From assembly GCA_020723845.1 (NCBI GenBank), contig DYIC01000004.1:19247-69761 (forward strand): 50,515 nt of DNA, written 5' to 3'. Made by a program: the position numbers and the translations under genes. Of this stretch, positions 41,481 to 48,876 are shown in pieces. This DNA is from Hydrogenophaga sp. (lineage in GTDB: Bacteria > Pseudomonadota > Gammaproteobacteria > Burkholderiales > Burkholderiaceae_C). The notes under the pieces are model-generated. The model saw nothing but the letters and a program-made list of their open reading frames with translations. It had not been told where the DNA came from and searched no databases. The stretch's first letter is position 1. Every line of letters begins with the position of its first letter.

Positions 41481-42644
41481 ATGATCGATATGCGCAAACG
41501 CGAATGGCTCAAGACCGCCGCCAAGGCAGCGGCGCTGGGGTTGGTGGCCGGCTCGGCGCTGGTGGGCTGCGGCAAGAAGGAAGAAGCCGCCAAGGCGCCA
41601 GCCCCGGCGCCGGCCGCCGAGGCACCCAAGCCCCAGCCGCTCAAGGCCGCCTGGGTGTACGTGGGCCCGGTGGGTGACGCTGGCTGGTCGTTCGCGCACG
41701 ACCTGGGTCGCAAAGCCGTCGAGGCACACTTCGGCGACAAGGTGCAAACCACCTTCGTCGAGAGCGTGCCCGAAGGGGCCGACGCCGAGCGCGTCATCCG
41801 CGACCTGGCGGCGCAGGGCAACAAGATCATCTTTGCCACCTCATTCGGCTACATGGAGCCGATGCTCAAGGTGGCCAGTGAATTTCCGGACGTCAAGTTC
41901 GAGCACGCCACCGGCTACAAGACCGCCGACAACATGCGCGTCTACGACGCCAGCTTTTATCAGGACACGTACATGGCCGGCATCATCGCCGCGCATATGA
42001 CCAAGACCAACACGTTGGGCTTCGTCGGCTCCTTCCCCATCCCCGAGGTGCTGCGCAACATCAACGCCTTCGTGCTGGGCGCGCAGAGCGTCAAACCCAA
42101 CATCAAGCTCAAGGTGGTGTGGGTCAACAGCTGGTTCGACCCGCCCAAGGAGACCGAGGCCGCCCAGAGCCTGATCAACCAGGGTGCCGACGTGCTGTTG
42201 CAAAACACCGACTCCACCGCTGTGCTACAGACGGCCGAGAAGAACGGCAAATACGCCTTCGGCTGGGACAGCGACATGAGCAGCTTCGGTCCGAAGGCAC
42301 ACCTGGCGTCGGCCGTGGTCAACTGGGGGCCATACTACATCCAAGCGGTGCAGGAAGTGCTCGACGGCACTTGGCAGGGTAACAAGCGCACCATCTGGGG
42401 TGTCAAGGAAGGCCTCAACGACCTGATCAAGATCGCCGACGTCGTGCCGGAGGAGGCCAAGAAGAAGGTCGAGGAGGTCAAGGCCGGCCTCAAGAGCGGC
42501 GAGTTCGAGGTCTTCACCGGCCCCATCGTCGACAACACCGGCAAGGAAGTGCTGGCCAAGGACGTCAAGGCCGATCAGGCCTGGAAAGACCAGGTCAACT
42601 TCTTCGTCAAGGGGGTCGAGGGCAAGGTGCCGTCGGGTAAGTGA
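41481..42644 (+). CDS. BMP-family substrate-binding lipoprotein (purine/nucleoside ABC transporter)
   Basis: The periplasmic ligand-binding component, 387 residues. A twin-lysine/arginine signal peptide with lipobox ALVGC makes Cys30 the lipidated residue. It is followed by a flexible Ala/Pro/Lys linker and the BMP domain starting KAAWVYVGPVGDAGWSFAHD. Further marks are IFATSFGYMEP, KTNTLGFVGSFPIPEVLRNI and QGADVLLQNTDSTAVLQ, which line the ligand cleft of PnrA-like proteins. Family members bind purine nucleosides; the neighbouring deaminase and xanthine dehydrogenase agree with a purine ligand, but the exact ligand is unproven. Its TGA shares one base with the Rieske gene start. Confidence 0.93.
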   Translation: MIDMRKREWLKTAAKAAALGLVAGSALVGCGKKEEAAKAPAPAPAAEAPKPQPLKAAWVYVGPVGDAGWSFAHDLGRKAVEAHFGDKVQTTFVESVPEGADAERVIRDLAAQGNKIIFATSFGYMEPMLKVASEFPDVKFEHATGYKTADNMRVYDASFYQDTYMAGIIAAHMTKTNTLGFVGSFPIPEVLRNINAFVLGAQSVKPNIKLKVVWVNSWFDPPKETEAAQSLINQGADVLLQNTDSTAVLQTAEKNGKYAFGWDSDMSSFGPKAHLASAVVNWGPYYIQAVQEVLDGTWQGNKRTIWGVKEGLNDLIKIADVVPEEAKKKVEEVKAGLKSGEFEVFTGPIVDNTGKEVLAKDVKADQAWKDQVNFFVKGVEGKVPSGK

Positions 42645-43600
42645 TGGTCGAGCGCGACCATTGGTGGCCGGTGGCGCTGGCCAGCGCCGTGGGACCCACG
42701 CCGCTGGCGTGCTGGCTGCTGGGCGAGCCATTGGTGCTGTGGCGCCATGAGGCGGGCGCGGTGCAGGTCTTGGCCGACCGCTGCCCCCACCGCGGCGCGC
42801 GGCTGTCGCTGGGTGCCGTGGTGCAGGGCCAGCTGCAGTGTCCCTACCACGGTTGGCGCTTCGACGGGGCGGGCCGATGTCGCGCCATTCCCGCCTTGCC
42901 GGCGTTTATCCCGGCACCAGCCCAAGCGGCGCACGCGTATGCCGCCTGTGAGGCCCACGGCATGGTCTGGGTCTGTCTGGGTCAGCCCAGCGTGGCGGTG
43001 CCGGCGCTGCCAGACCTGCCGCCGCGCTGCGTCGCGCACGGCCCGTTCGACGTGGCCACGAGCGCTCCACGCGTGGTGGAGAACTTTCTGGACACGGCGC
43101 ACTTTGCCTTCGTGCACGACGGCTGGCTTGGCGAGCCCGCGCATGCCGACGTTCCCCCTTGCGCGGTTTCGCACACGCCCGACGGGCGGCCATTCGTCGC
43201 CGACTACCCGGCCTGGCAACCGCGGGCGAGCGCGGGTGCGCAGCAGGGGACCTGGGTGCGCTACCGCTACGAGGTGCTCAGCCCTTTTGCGGCGATGTTG
43301 CAGAAGCGCCCCGACGGTGACGGACCCGCCGATGCCTACGTGCTCTGGGTCTGCCCGATGCAGGAGGAATCTTGCCGCGTCTGGTTCGTGCAACACACCA
43401 CCGATTTCGACACCCCAGACGAGTCCCTGCGCACTTTCCAGGCGATGATCTTCGCCCAGGACCAACCGATTCTCGAGTCGCAAACGCCCAAGCGCCTGCC
43501 GCTGTATGCGGGCGGCGAAGCCATGTGTGCCGCCGATCGCTTGAGCGCGGCCTATCGGCGGTATCTGCGTGACACCGGTATCGCGTATGGTGTTTGTTGA
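42644..43600 (+). CDS. Rieske non-heme iron oxygenase, alpha subunit, in a purine operon
   Basis: A 318-residue ring-hydroxylating or N-demethylating oxygenase. The Rieske [2Fe-2S] ligands are C47, H49, C66, H69 (CPHRGA and CPYHGW). The catalytic iron site is in VVENFLDTAHFAFVHDG with Asn147, Asp150, His153 and His158, completed by Asp273 in AQDQPILES. This pattern is that of the VanA-like branch, which includes HpxD (hypoxanthine oxidation in Klebsiella) and the caffeine demethylases NdmA/NdmB. Its place between a purine transporter and a purine deaminase, coupled by a TGATG overlap, suggests a purine substrate. No reductase or ferredoxin gene for it is adjacent. Aromatic demethylation cannot be excluded. 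Confidence 0.88.
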   Translation: MVERDHWWPVALASAVGPTPLACWLLGEPLVLWRHEAGAVQVLADRCPHRGARLSLGAVVQGQLQCPYHGWRFDGAGRCRAIPALPAFIPAPAQAAHAYAACEAHGMVWVCLGQPSVAVPALPDLPPRCVAHGPFDVATSAPRVVENFLDTAHFAFVHDGWLGEPAHADVPPCAVSHTPDGRPFVADYPAWQPRASAGAQQGTWVRYRYEVLSPFAAMLQKRPDGDGPADAYVLWVCPMQEESCRVWFVQHTTDFDTPDESLRTFQAMIFAQDQPILESQTPKRLPLYAGGEAMCAADRLSAAYRRYLRDTGIAYGVC

Positions 43601-43611
43601 CGGAGCCGACC

Positions 43612-44682
43612 ATGGATTCAGCCGCCCTTGCCGAACCCGACATCGCGTTCGACCGCATTCCGGCGCAGCGTCTGCCCGCGCTGCTGCGCTCGGCGCCCAA
43701 GGCCGAACTGCACTTGCACATCGAAGGTACGCTGGAGCCGGAGCTGATGTTCGCGCTGGCGCAGCGCAACGGCGTGACGCTGCCGTACGCGAGCGTGCAG
43801 GACGTACGCGCGGCGTACGCGTTTACCGACTTGCAGAGTTTTCTGGACCTGTACTACGCCGGCGCTGGGGTGTTGCGCACGGCGCAGGATTTTTACGACC
43901 TGGCGTGGGCCTACTTCCAGCGCGCGGCCGCCGACGGCGTGGTCCATGCCGAATGTTTCGTCGATCCGCAGACGCACACGGCACGCGGCATCCCGATGGC
44001 CGTGCTGTTCGAGGGATTGGTCGCGGCGCAGCGCCGCGCGCAGACCGAACTCGGGCTGTCGGTGCAGTGGATTTTGTGCGTGCTGCGTCACCTCAGCGAA
44101 GACGAGGGGTTGACGATGCTGGAAGCCGCGCTGCCGTACCGCGAACACTTCATCGGCCTGGGGCTCGACTCCAGCGAGCGCGATCACCCTCCGCGCCAGT
44201 TCGTGCGCGTCTTCGAGCGTGCCCGCGCACTGGGGCTGCACGTCGTGGCCCACGCAGGTGAAGAGGGGCCGCCAGACTACATTTGGCAAGCGCTCGACCT
44301 GTTGCAGGTGCAGCGCATCGACCACGGCGTGCAGGCGCTGCACGACCCCGCCCTGATGCAGCGGCTGGCGCGCGAGCGCGTGCCGCTGACGGTGTGCCCG
44401 CTGTCCAATGTCAAGCTGTGCGTCTATCCCGATTTGACACGGCACCCCTTGGGTCGGCTGCTGGATGCCGGTTTGTGCGTGTCGGTGCATTCGGACGACC
44501 CGGCCTACTTTGGCGGCTACGTGGGCGACAACCTGGTGCAGACCGTGGCCGCGCTGGGCCTGAGCGCGCGTCAGGCGTGGCGCTTGTTGGCCAACGGGTT
44601 CGAGGCCGCGTTCATCGACGAGCCGACCCGCGCGCGCTACCTGCAGCGGCTCCATGCCGCGTTTGCCGCCGCAGCGGCCTGA
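43612..44682 (+). CDS. Adenine deaminase-like (annotated as adenosine deaminase) metalloenzyme
   Basis: A zinc-dependent deaminase of 356 residues. The metal and catalytic residues are His34 and His36 (AELHLHIEGT), His214 and Glu217 (VAHAGEEGP), His238 (RIDHGVQAL) and Asp295 (SVHSDDPAYFGGY). The motifs HIEGTLEPELMFALAQRNG, HAGEEGPPDYIWQALD and VPLTVCPLSNVKLCV are those of the adenosine-deaminase-fold subgroup in which characterised members deaminate adenine. Adenine is therefore a likelier substrate than adenosine. The ATG lies 11 bases after the Rieske gene. It is probably the last gene of the LysR-transporter-Rieske operon. The product, hypoxanthine or inosine, would feed xanthine dehydrogenase. 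Confidence 0.88.
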   Translation: MDSAALAEPDIAFDRIPAQRLPALLRSAPKAELHLHIEGTLEPELMFALAQRNGVTLPYASVQDVRAAYAFTDLQSFLDLYYAGAGVLRTAQDFYDLAWAYFQRAAADGVVHAECFVDPQTHTARGIPMAVLFEGLVAAQRRAQTELGLSVQWILCVLRHLSEDEGLTMLEAALPYREHFIGLGLDSSERDHPPRQFVRVFERARALGLHVVAHAGEEGPPDYIWQALDLLQVQRIDHGVQALHDPALMQRLARERVPLTVCPLSNVKLCVYPDLTRHPLGRLLDAGLCVSVHSDDPAYFGGYVGDNLVQTVAALGLSARQAWRLLANGFEAAFIDEPTRARYLQRLHAAFAAAAA

Positions 44683-44736
44683 CTGGCGCGCGTCGCCTAC
44701 GTAAAATGCAGTGAACGACTGTTGCGCCACGCCACC

Positions 44737-45303
44737 ATGACCATCAAAAGCGACAAATGGATCCGCCGCATGGCGGAGGAATACGGCATGATCGAGCCGT
44801 TCGAGCCGGGCCAAATTCGCGAGGTCGACGGACGGCGCGTCATCAGCTACGGTACCAGCAGCTACGGCTATGACATCCGCTGCGCGCCGGAATTCAAAGT
44901 CTTTACCAACATCCACAGCACGGTGGTCGACCCCAAGAACTTCGACGAGAAGAGCTTCGTCGATTTTCACGGGGACCACTGCATCATCCCGCCCAACAGC
45001 TTTGCGCTCGCGCGCACGGTGGAGTACTTCCGCATCCCGCGCAACGTACTGACCATCTGCCTGGGCAAGAGCACCTACGCCCGCTGCGGCATCATCGTCA
45101 ACGTCACGCCTTTCGAGCCCGAGTGGGAAGGCTATGTGACGCTGGAGTTTTCCAACACCACCCCGCTGCCAGCCAAGATTTACGCCGGCGAGGGCTGCGC
45201 GCAGGTGCTGTTTTTCGAGAGCGACGAGGTCTGCGACGTCTCGTACCGCGACCGCGGCGGCAAGTACCAGGGGCAGCGGGGCGTGACGCTGCCGCGGGCG
45301 TGA
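44737..45303 (+). CDS. dcd: dCTP deaminase
   Basis: Dcd deaminates dCTP to dUTP, the route to dTMP in Gram-negative bacteria. The 188-residue length is standard for the trimeric mono-functional enzyme. It shows [40 protein letters not shown], the [20 protein letters not shown] active-site loop and [20 protein letters not shown] with the catalytic Glu. TAAAAT at 44702-44707 could be a -10 for its own transcription, but no -35 is evident. It is the last core gene before the mobile remnants and restriction system. Confidence 0.96.
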   Translation: MTIKSDKWIRRMAEEYGMIEPFEPGQIREVDGRRVISYGTSSYGYDIRCAPEFKVFTNIHSTVVDPKNFDEKSFVDFHGDHCIIPPNSFALARTVEYFRIPRNVLTICLGKSTYARCGIIVNVTPFEPEWEGYVTLEFSNTTPLPAKIYAGEGCAQVLFFESDEVCDVSYRDRGGKYQGQRGVTLPRA

Positions 45304-45323
45304 AGCCGGCGGTCGTGTCGTTG

Positions 45324-45693
45324 GCTAGGGATCAACTGATTCAATCCCCAACCTTCCCACGACCTGGCACCATCATATCGACACACCCTGCCTAACCCAG
45401 CCCACAGACCAGCCCCATGCCCATCCAGACGAGCTTTGCCGAACTCGAGGTCGTCTCCAAGAAGAAGCTCACCCGACGCGAGCTCAGGGCGTACGTCGTG
45501 CAAAAGGGCTTTGGGCTGTCGGACGAAGGCCTCGAGGACGCGCTGTACGACAGTTAGGCCATCCGCCGGTTCGTGGGTACCGATCTGGCCCGCGAGGGTC
45601 GCTGAGTGCGGGCTGCGGCACCATCTTTGGCCAGTCCGCCAGCGCAGCAGCGCTCGAGACGGACGGGCGGGGTTTATTCAGCGGTTCCTTAGC
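45324..45693 (+). mobile_element. Decayed IS5-family insertion sequence, about 370 bp
   Basis: Terminal inverted repeats are recognisable. The left end GCTAGGGATCAACTGATTCA (from 45324) and the complement of the right end (GCTAAGGAACCGCTGAATAA, ending at 45693) match at about 18 of 25 positions. The YTAR tetranucleotides CTAG and TTAG lie at the outer edges, as expected for IS5 targets. A full element would be about 1.2 kb. Here most of the transposase is deleted; the remaining fragment is given separately. It abuts an IS200/IS605 right end. Confidence 0.7.
45417..45605 (+). pseudogene. IS5-family transposase fragment, internally deleted and with in-frame stop
   Basis: The ATG opens a 46-codon frame: PIQTSFAELEVVSKKKLTRRE matches the N-terminus of IS5 transposases and is followed directly by VVQKGFGLSDEGLEDALYDS, which in intact proteins lies some 40 residues further on. 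A TAG stop (45555-45557) interrupts the conserved LYDS-x-xxRFVG motif. The same frame continues AIRRFVGTDLAREGR to TGA at 45603-45605. The catalytic DDE region is gone, so no active transposase is made. It shows that mobile DNA landed between dcd and the restriction genes. Confidence 0.75.
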
Positions 45694-45720
45694 AGCATGA
45701 TTCAGGCGACAACTATCTTG

Positions 45721-45840
45721 ACATGCACCGCTCACCTTTACCGTGCGTTCGACTAAGTGCACGGCAAGCACCGCCGTTCAGGGTAGGCCGCGCCTGAGCG
45801 CCGAAGGAATCTCCGGACTTCAGGCCGGGGAGGATGTCAA
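45721..45840 (+). mobile_element. IS200/IS605-family right-end remnant
   Basis: The block from GGGTAGGCCGCGCCTGAGCG (45781-45800) through CCGAAGGAAT to the terminal hairpin CTCCGG...CCGGGG (45811-45830) and GAGGATGTCAA ends at 45840. It has the conserved layout of the right end of TnpB-bearing IS200/IS605 elements, including the final TCAA. No tnpA or tnpB coding sequence survives, and the left boundary is not defined. The restriction gene stop is only 30 bases beyond. Confidence 0.6.
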
Positions 45841-45856
45841 GTCATCTCTTTCACAA
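45741..45856 (+). ncRNA. Orphan omega-RNA-like scaffold with flanking guide-position sequence
   Basis: TnpB guide RNAs are made from the element's right end, and their guide is the first bases outside it. Here a hairpin CCGTGC/GCACGG (45741-45764, 12-base loop) is followed by the conserved GTTCAGGGTAGGCCGCGCC region, a terminal hairpin (45811-45830) and the TCAA end (45840). The would-be guide begins gtcatctctttcacaa. No tnpB is in the window. Expression and function are inferred possibilities, not shown. Confidence 0.45.
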
Positions 45857-45869
45857 AGGCCCTATCTGC

Positions 45870-48386
45870 TCACTTGCCAAGTTCCGCAAACACCGCGTCG
45901 AGCTGGGGATTGCTGGTGATCAACAGCAGCCGCTTGATGGTGGGGGTGTGATTGATCTCCAACCGCACGTAGCGCTCGCCGCCGGCGGTGGACTGCTGGC
46001 GAATCAGCTGAATGCGCCCAAAGAGTGCTCCATGTCGTTCGGCGAACCGGGCCAGCCCAACCGCCTTCTCGAAGTTGTCGTCCAGGTCCGGCCGATGGGG
46101 CTCCAGGATGTCGATCGCATACCCGCTTTCCACCTGCCGAACGATGACGAGATCGGGGAACATCGGCCTGACCTCTCCCCCTGACATGTAGGGCACCTCC
46201 AGCGACCAGGGTTTGCGGTCCAGGTTGCGCAACCAGCCCACCACTGCCGGGTTGGCGAGTTCTTCCTTCAGGACCTCCGCCTCCCATGTACCCAGCTGGG
46301 CCCGGAACTGGCCGTTGCCCTCCACGTACAGATGGCGCTCCCACAGCGTATCCGTGGGTTGTCGCCTGAAGTCGATCGCCTGGGGCAGGTGCCACGGCAC
46401 CTCGGCCGGTTCGGCCGTGGCGAGCCGCAACTTCTCGTAGTTGGCACGGCGATGCTCCTTGAGCTGGTAGATCGCCTTCTTGTGCTGGTCGTACAAGGCG
46501 TTGAAGGCCTGCTCGGCGCGCTTTTCCAATTCGCCCATCTGCGTGGGATCGCGCGCCAGCACAATGGCTTCCACCTTCACGTCCACCGCGTCGCGCTCGG
46601 CGTTGGCGCGCCAGTACTCCATTTGCAAGCCGTGGCTGAATACGCGGCCTGCCTCCTCAAACAGGCGGTCGATGTCGACGCTGGATGCCTCGATGCGATA
46701 GTCCGCTTGCGGCTCACTCACGCCGGTTCCGTTGTGTACGGCCAGGGTGCGCAGGCCCACCTGCGTGATGGCGCGCGCCGCCGAATCGAACTGCCCGGCG
46801 GCCTTCAAAGCGGCCACGCACTCGGCCATCCACGCCACGATCTGCGCCTTGGCCTGGCCCCAGGCCTCGTCGTCGATCCCGTCGAGCGTCAAGCTGCGCG
46901 CCATGGCCATGTAGCGTCGCAGCGGGCTTTGCGCCCGCACGGCGCCCACGCGGTAAGTCACCAGGCCGTCCAAGGCGGCGAACAGGGCCTCGGTGCCCGC
47001 CCGGCGCTGGAGCACCACCAGCTCGCGACTGGAGCCCGTCTCGGCCGGCGGCACGTCCTCCTGGTTGTGCAGTGCGGCCACCACGTTTTGCACCGCCTGC
47101 GTGTCGAAGTAGGGCAGGAACAGATGCACATCGTTGAGCGCGGCATCTTTTTCGATGCGGCGCGCCAGCGGCGTGCGCACCATGCGGCCGAGCAGCTGGG
47201 CGATGTAGGTGTGATCCTCCGCGCGACGGAAAGACATCATCACCTCGGCGCGCGGACAGTCCCAGCCCGTGGACAGGCCCGTCTTGAAGAACACCACGCC
47301 GATCTCCTTGTCCGCATCGATGCGGGATGCCTCGACCCGCCGCACCCGGCGCCCCCCCACGTCCAAATCACCGGCATCGTGCATGGCGTGGGCCACTTCG
47401 CCCTCGTTCAACCGGCGTCCGATGGCGTGCTCGATGACGTTTAGCGCAGCCGCAAGGTCGGTGCGGGTGAGCTGGCGGTCGGTGCCGTTTTCCACCTGCA
47501 CCACCAGAATGGGCCAGACCGTCGGTGCCTGCTCTTCCTGGCAGTAGCGCTGCCACGCCTGCGTCATTTGGTGCCAGCGGCGCGCGGCTTCCTGCAGCAG
47601 GCCCATCTCGGCCGTCGTCGGCGACTCGGGGTGGTGGATCAAGATGCGGTCCTTCAGCAGCCCCGACTCGCGCACCTCCTCTGCCGAGATGGCGACCTTG
47701 TGCACCGTGTGCGGTGCATGTTCCAGCAGGTCCAAAAAGCGCTTGGGTGTGGCGGACACACCGATGACCAGCGGCATCTTCACGAGGCCCACTTCCGGGT
47801 GCCCCAGGAGAAAGCGCTGCATCAAGGTCTGCGCCTCTTTGGCGCCCCGGCCGGACGCCATGCCCCGGTGGGCTTCGTCGATCACCACATAGAAGCGGTC
47901 CGGTATCGCGCGGGCGGTGTTGGTCAGCGTTTCCCAGATGAGGTGTTGGCGTCCGTCACCCCGATTGGTCAGCGGTTGATTGACGGCCAGCTTTTGCGTG
48001 TTGATGAAGTACACGCAGCCGCCCTGCAACTGCGGCGCATCGAAGTGCGCATCGATCGTGATGAGCTGATGGACGCGGTAAACCTTGTCGGACTTGCTCT
48101 CGATCTTCAGCTTCGTCTGCTCGTTGAGCTCCGGCATGTCGGACACCCACAGGATCACGGCATCCCGCTGCGGAGTCCAGTCCAGCGGCCACGCGAGCTC
48201 ATCGTCGGGCTGATCCAGGATGGCCTCGAACAGCGCCGTCATGATGATGGTCTTGCCGCTGCCGGTGGGTGCGGAAAAGGCAATGGCCTGCGGGTTGTCG
48301 GTGCTGGCGAAGCGGCGCGCGGCCGTGAGCTTGTCGCGCAGCTGGTGCAGCGCATCCTTCTGGAAGTCGAACAGCGTGACCTTCAT
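45870..48386 (-). CDS. Type III restriction enzyme Res-like DEAH helicase/nuclease
   Basis: An 838-residue protein with superfamily 2 helicase motifs: Walker A SAPTGSGKT (38-46), DEAH (170-173) in YVVIDEAHRGM, motif III GVSATPKRF, a motif IV-V region with FFKTGLSTGWDCPRAEVMMS and motif VI QLLGRMVRTPLARR. The C-terminal domain resembles a PD-(D/E)xK nuclease. Pro744-Asp745 is followed by Asp759-Ile-Leu-Glu, so the expected Lys is Leu. In Type III systems Res cuts unmodified DNA with Mod. It is the last gene of mod-antitoxin-toxin-res, overlapping the toxin gene by four bases. Its length is somewhat shorter than EcoP1I-type Res. Another helicase-type defence protein is a possible alternative. 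Confidence 0.85.
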   Translation of the reverse strand: MKVTLFDFQKDALHQLRDKLTAARRFASTDNPQAIAFSAPTGSGKTIIMTALFEAILDQPDDELAWPLDWTPQRDAVILWVSDMPELNEQTKLKIESKSDKVYRVHQLITIDAHFDAPQLQGGCVYFINTQKLAVNQPLTNRGDGRQHLIWETLTNTARAIPDRFYVVIDEAHRGMASGRGAKEAQTLMQRFLLGHPEVGLVKMPLVIGVSATPKRFLDLLEHAPHTVHKVAISAEEVRESGLLKDRILIHHPESPTTAEMGLLQEAARRWHQMTQAWQRYCQEEQAPTVWPILVVQVENGTDRQLTRTDLAAALNVIEHAIGRRLNEGEVAHAMHDAGDLDVGGRRVRRVEASRIDADKEIGVVFFKTGLSTGWDCPRAEVMMSFRRAEDHTYIAQLLGRMVRTPLARRIEKDAALNDVHLFLPYFDTQAVQNVVAALHNQEDVPPAETGSSRELVVLQRRAGTEALFAALDGLVTYRVGAVRAQSPLRRYMAMARSLTLDGIDDEAWGQAKAQIVAWMAECVAALKAAGQFDSAARAITQVGLRTLAVHNGTGVSEPQADYRIEASSVDIDRLFEEAGRVFSHGLQMEYWRANAERDAVDVKVEAIVLARDPTQMGELEKRAEQAFNALYDQHKKAIYQLKEHRRANYEKLRLATAEPAEVPWHLPQAIDFRRQPTDTLWERHLYVEGNGQFRAQLGTWEAEVLKEELANPAVVGWLRNLDRKPWSLEVPYMSGGEVRPMFPDLVIVRQVESGYAIDILEPHRPDLDDNFEKAVGLARFAERHGALFGRIQLIRQQSTAGGERYVRLEINHTPTIKRLLLITSNPQLDAVFAELGK

Positions 48387-48682
48387 GGCAGATACCGGTT
48401 GATGTCGAGCGCGCCATGGAAGACGCCGAGGATTTCGACGATGGCTGCATCGCCTCGACGCAGATACGCAATACGGTAGTGACCGTACAGCAACATGCGC
48501 ACCTCGCCCTCGGGCACGACGCGCAGCCGGGTACCGATGTCGGGGAACTCGGCGGCCAGTTCCGCCTTGGCCACGATGCCGTCAACGACCTTGGCAGCCG
48601 CGGGCGGGTTGTCCGCGGCGATGTAACGGTCAATGTCCTCCAGCCAGGCCAGTGCCTCGGCCGTCCACCTCAGCTCTGCCAT
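48383..48682 (-). CDS. ParE/RelE-superfamily toxin nested in the restriction operon
   Basis: A 99-residue protein with the ParE/RelE fold pattern. The N-terminal LRWTAEALAWLEDIDRYIAA is followed by PPAAAKVVDGIVAKAELAAEFPDIGTR and the C-terminal strands VRMLLYGHYRIAYLRRGDA and VEILGVFHGALDI. ParE-type members poison gyrase and RelE-type members cut mRNA; the tail here, ending without a RelE-like catalytic Tyr/His pattern that I can name, favours the ParE side. It overlaps the antitoxin by 13 bases and the res gene by 4. This places a complete toxin-antitoxin pair inside a restriction operon. Confidence 0.85.
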   Translation of the reverse strand: MAELRWTAEALAWLEDIDRYIAADNPPAAAKVVDGIVAKAELAAEFPDIGTRLRVVPEGEVRMLLYGHYRIAYLRRGDAAIVEILGVFHGALDINRYLP

Positions 48683-48876
48683 GCACGGATTCTCCGCAGC
48701 GCCTCGTCATGGCTCACGCTGCGTCCCGCGCGGGCGTCGGCCAGGCCGCGTTCGAGCATGCGCTCGAACGCCAGCTCGCGCAGGATTTCCTCAAAGCTGG
48801 CATCCTCGGGCTGCGCCTCGATCACGGCGCGCAGCACGTCTTTGGCGCTGGGTTGTTCGTTCGCGGTCGCCGTCAT
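48670..48876 (-). CDS. Antitoxin of the ParE/RelE-type pair
   Basis: A 68-residue acidic, mostly helical protein (AKDVLRAVIEAQPEDASFEE, ILRELAFERMLERGLADARA, then GRSVSHDEALRRIRAW). This is the pattern of small RelB-like antitoxins that pair with RelE/ParE toxins; the closing SHDEALRRIRAW is typical. A separate DNA-binding domain is not evident at this length, so autoregulation is uncertain. A near-perfect Shine-Dalgarno, AAGGAGGTG, lies 5 bases before the ATG inside the last codons of the mod gene. The ATG overlaps the mod stop as ATGA. A longer frame in this phase runs through mod and was not used. Confidence 0.82.
   Translation of the reverse strand: MTATANEQPSAKDVLRAVIEAQPEDASFEEILRELAFERMLERGLADARAGRSVSHDEALRRIRAWQS

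Noticed and set aside
45417-45557. A 46-residue small protein gene between dcd and the restriction operon
   Set aside because: Its sequence is explained by joined fragments of an IS5-type transposase with the reading frame continuing past the stop, so it is a pseudogene.
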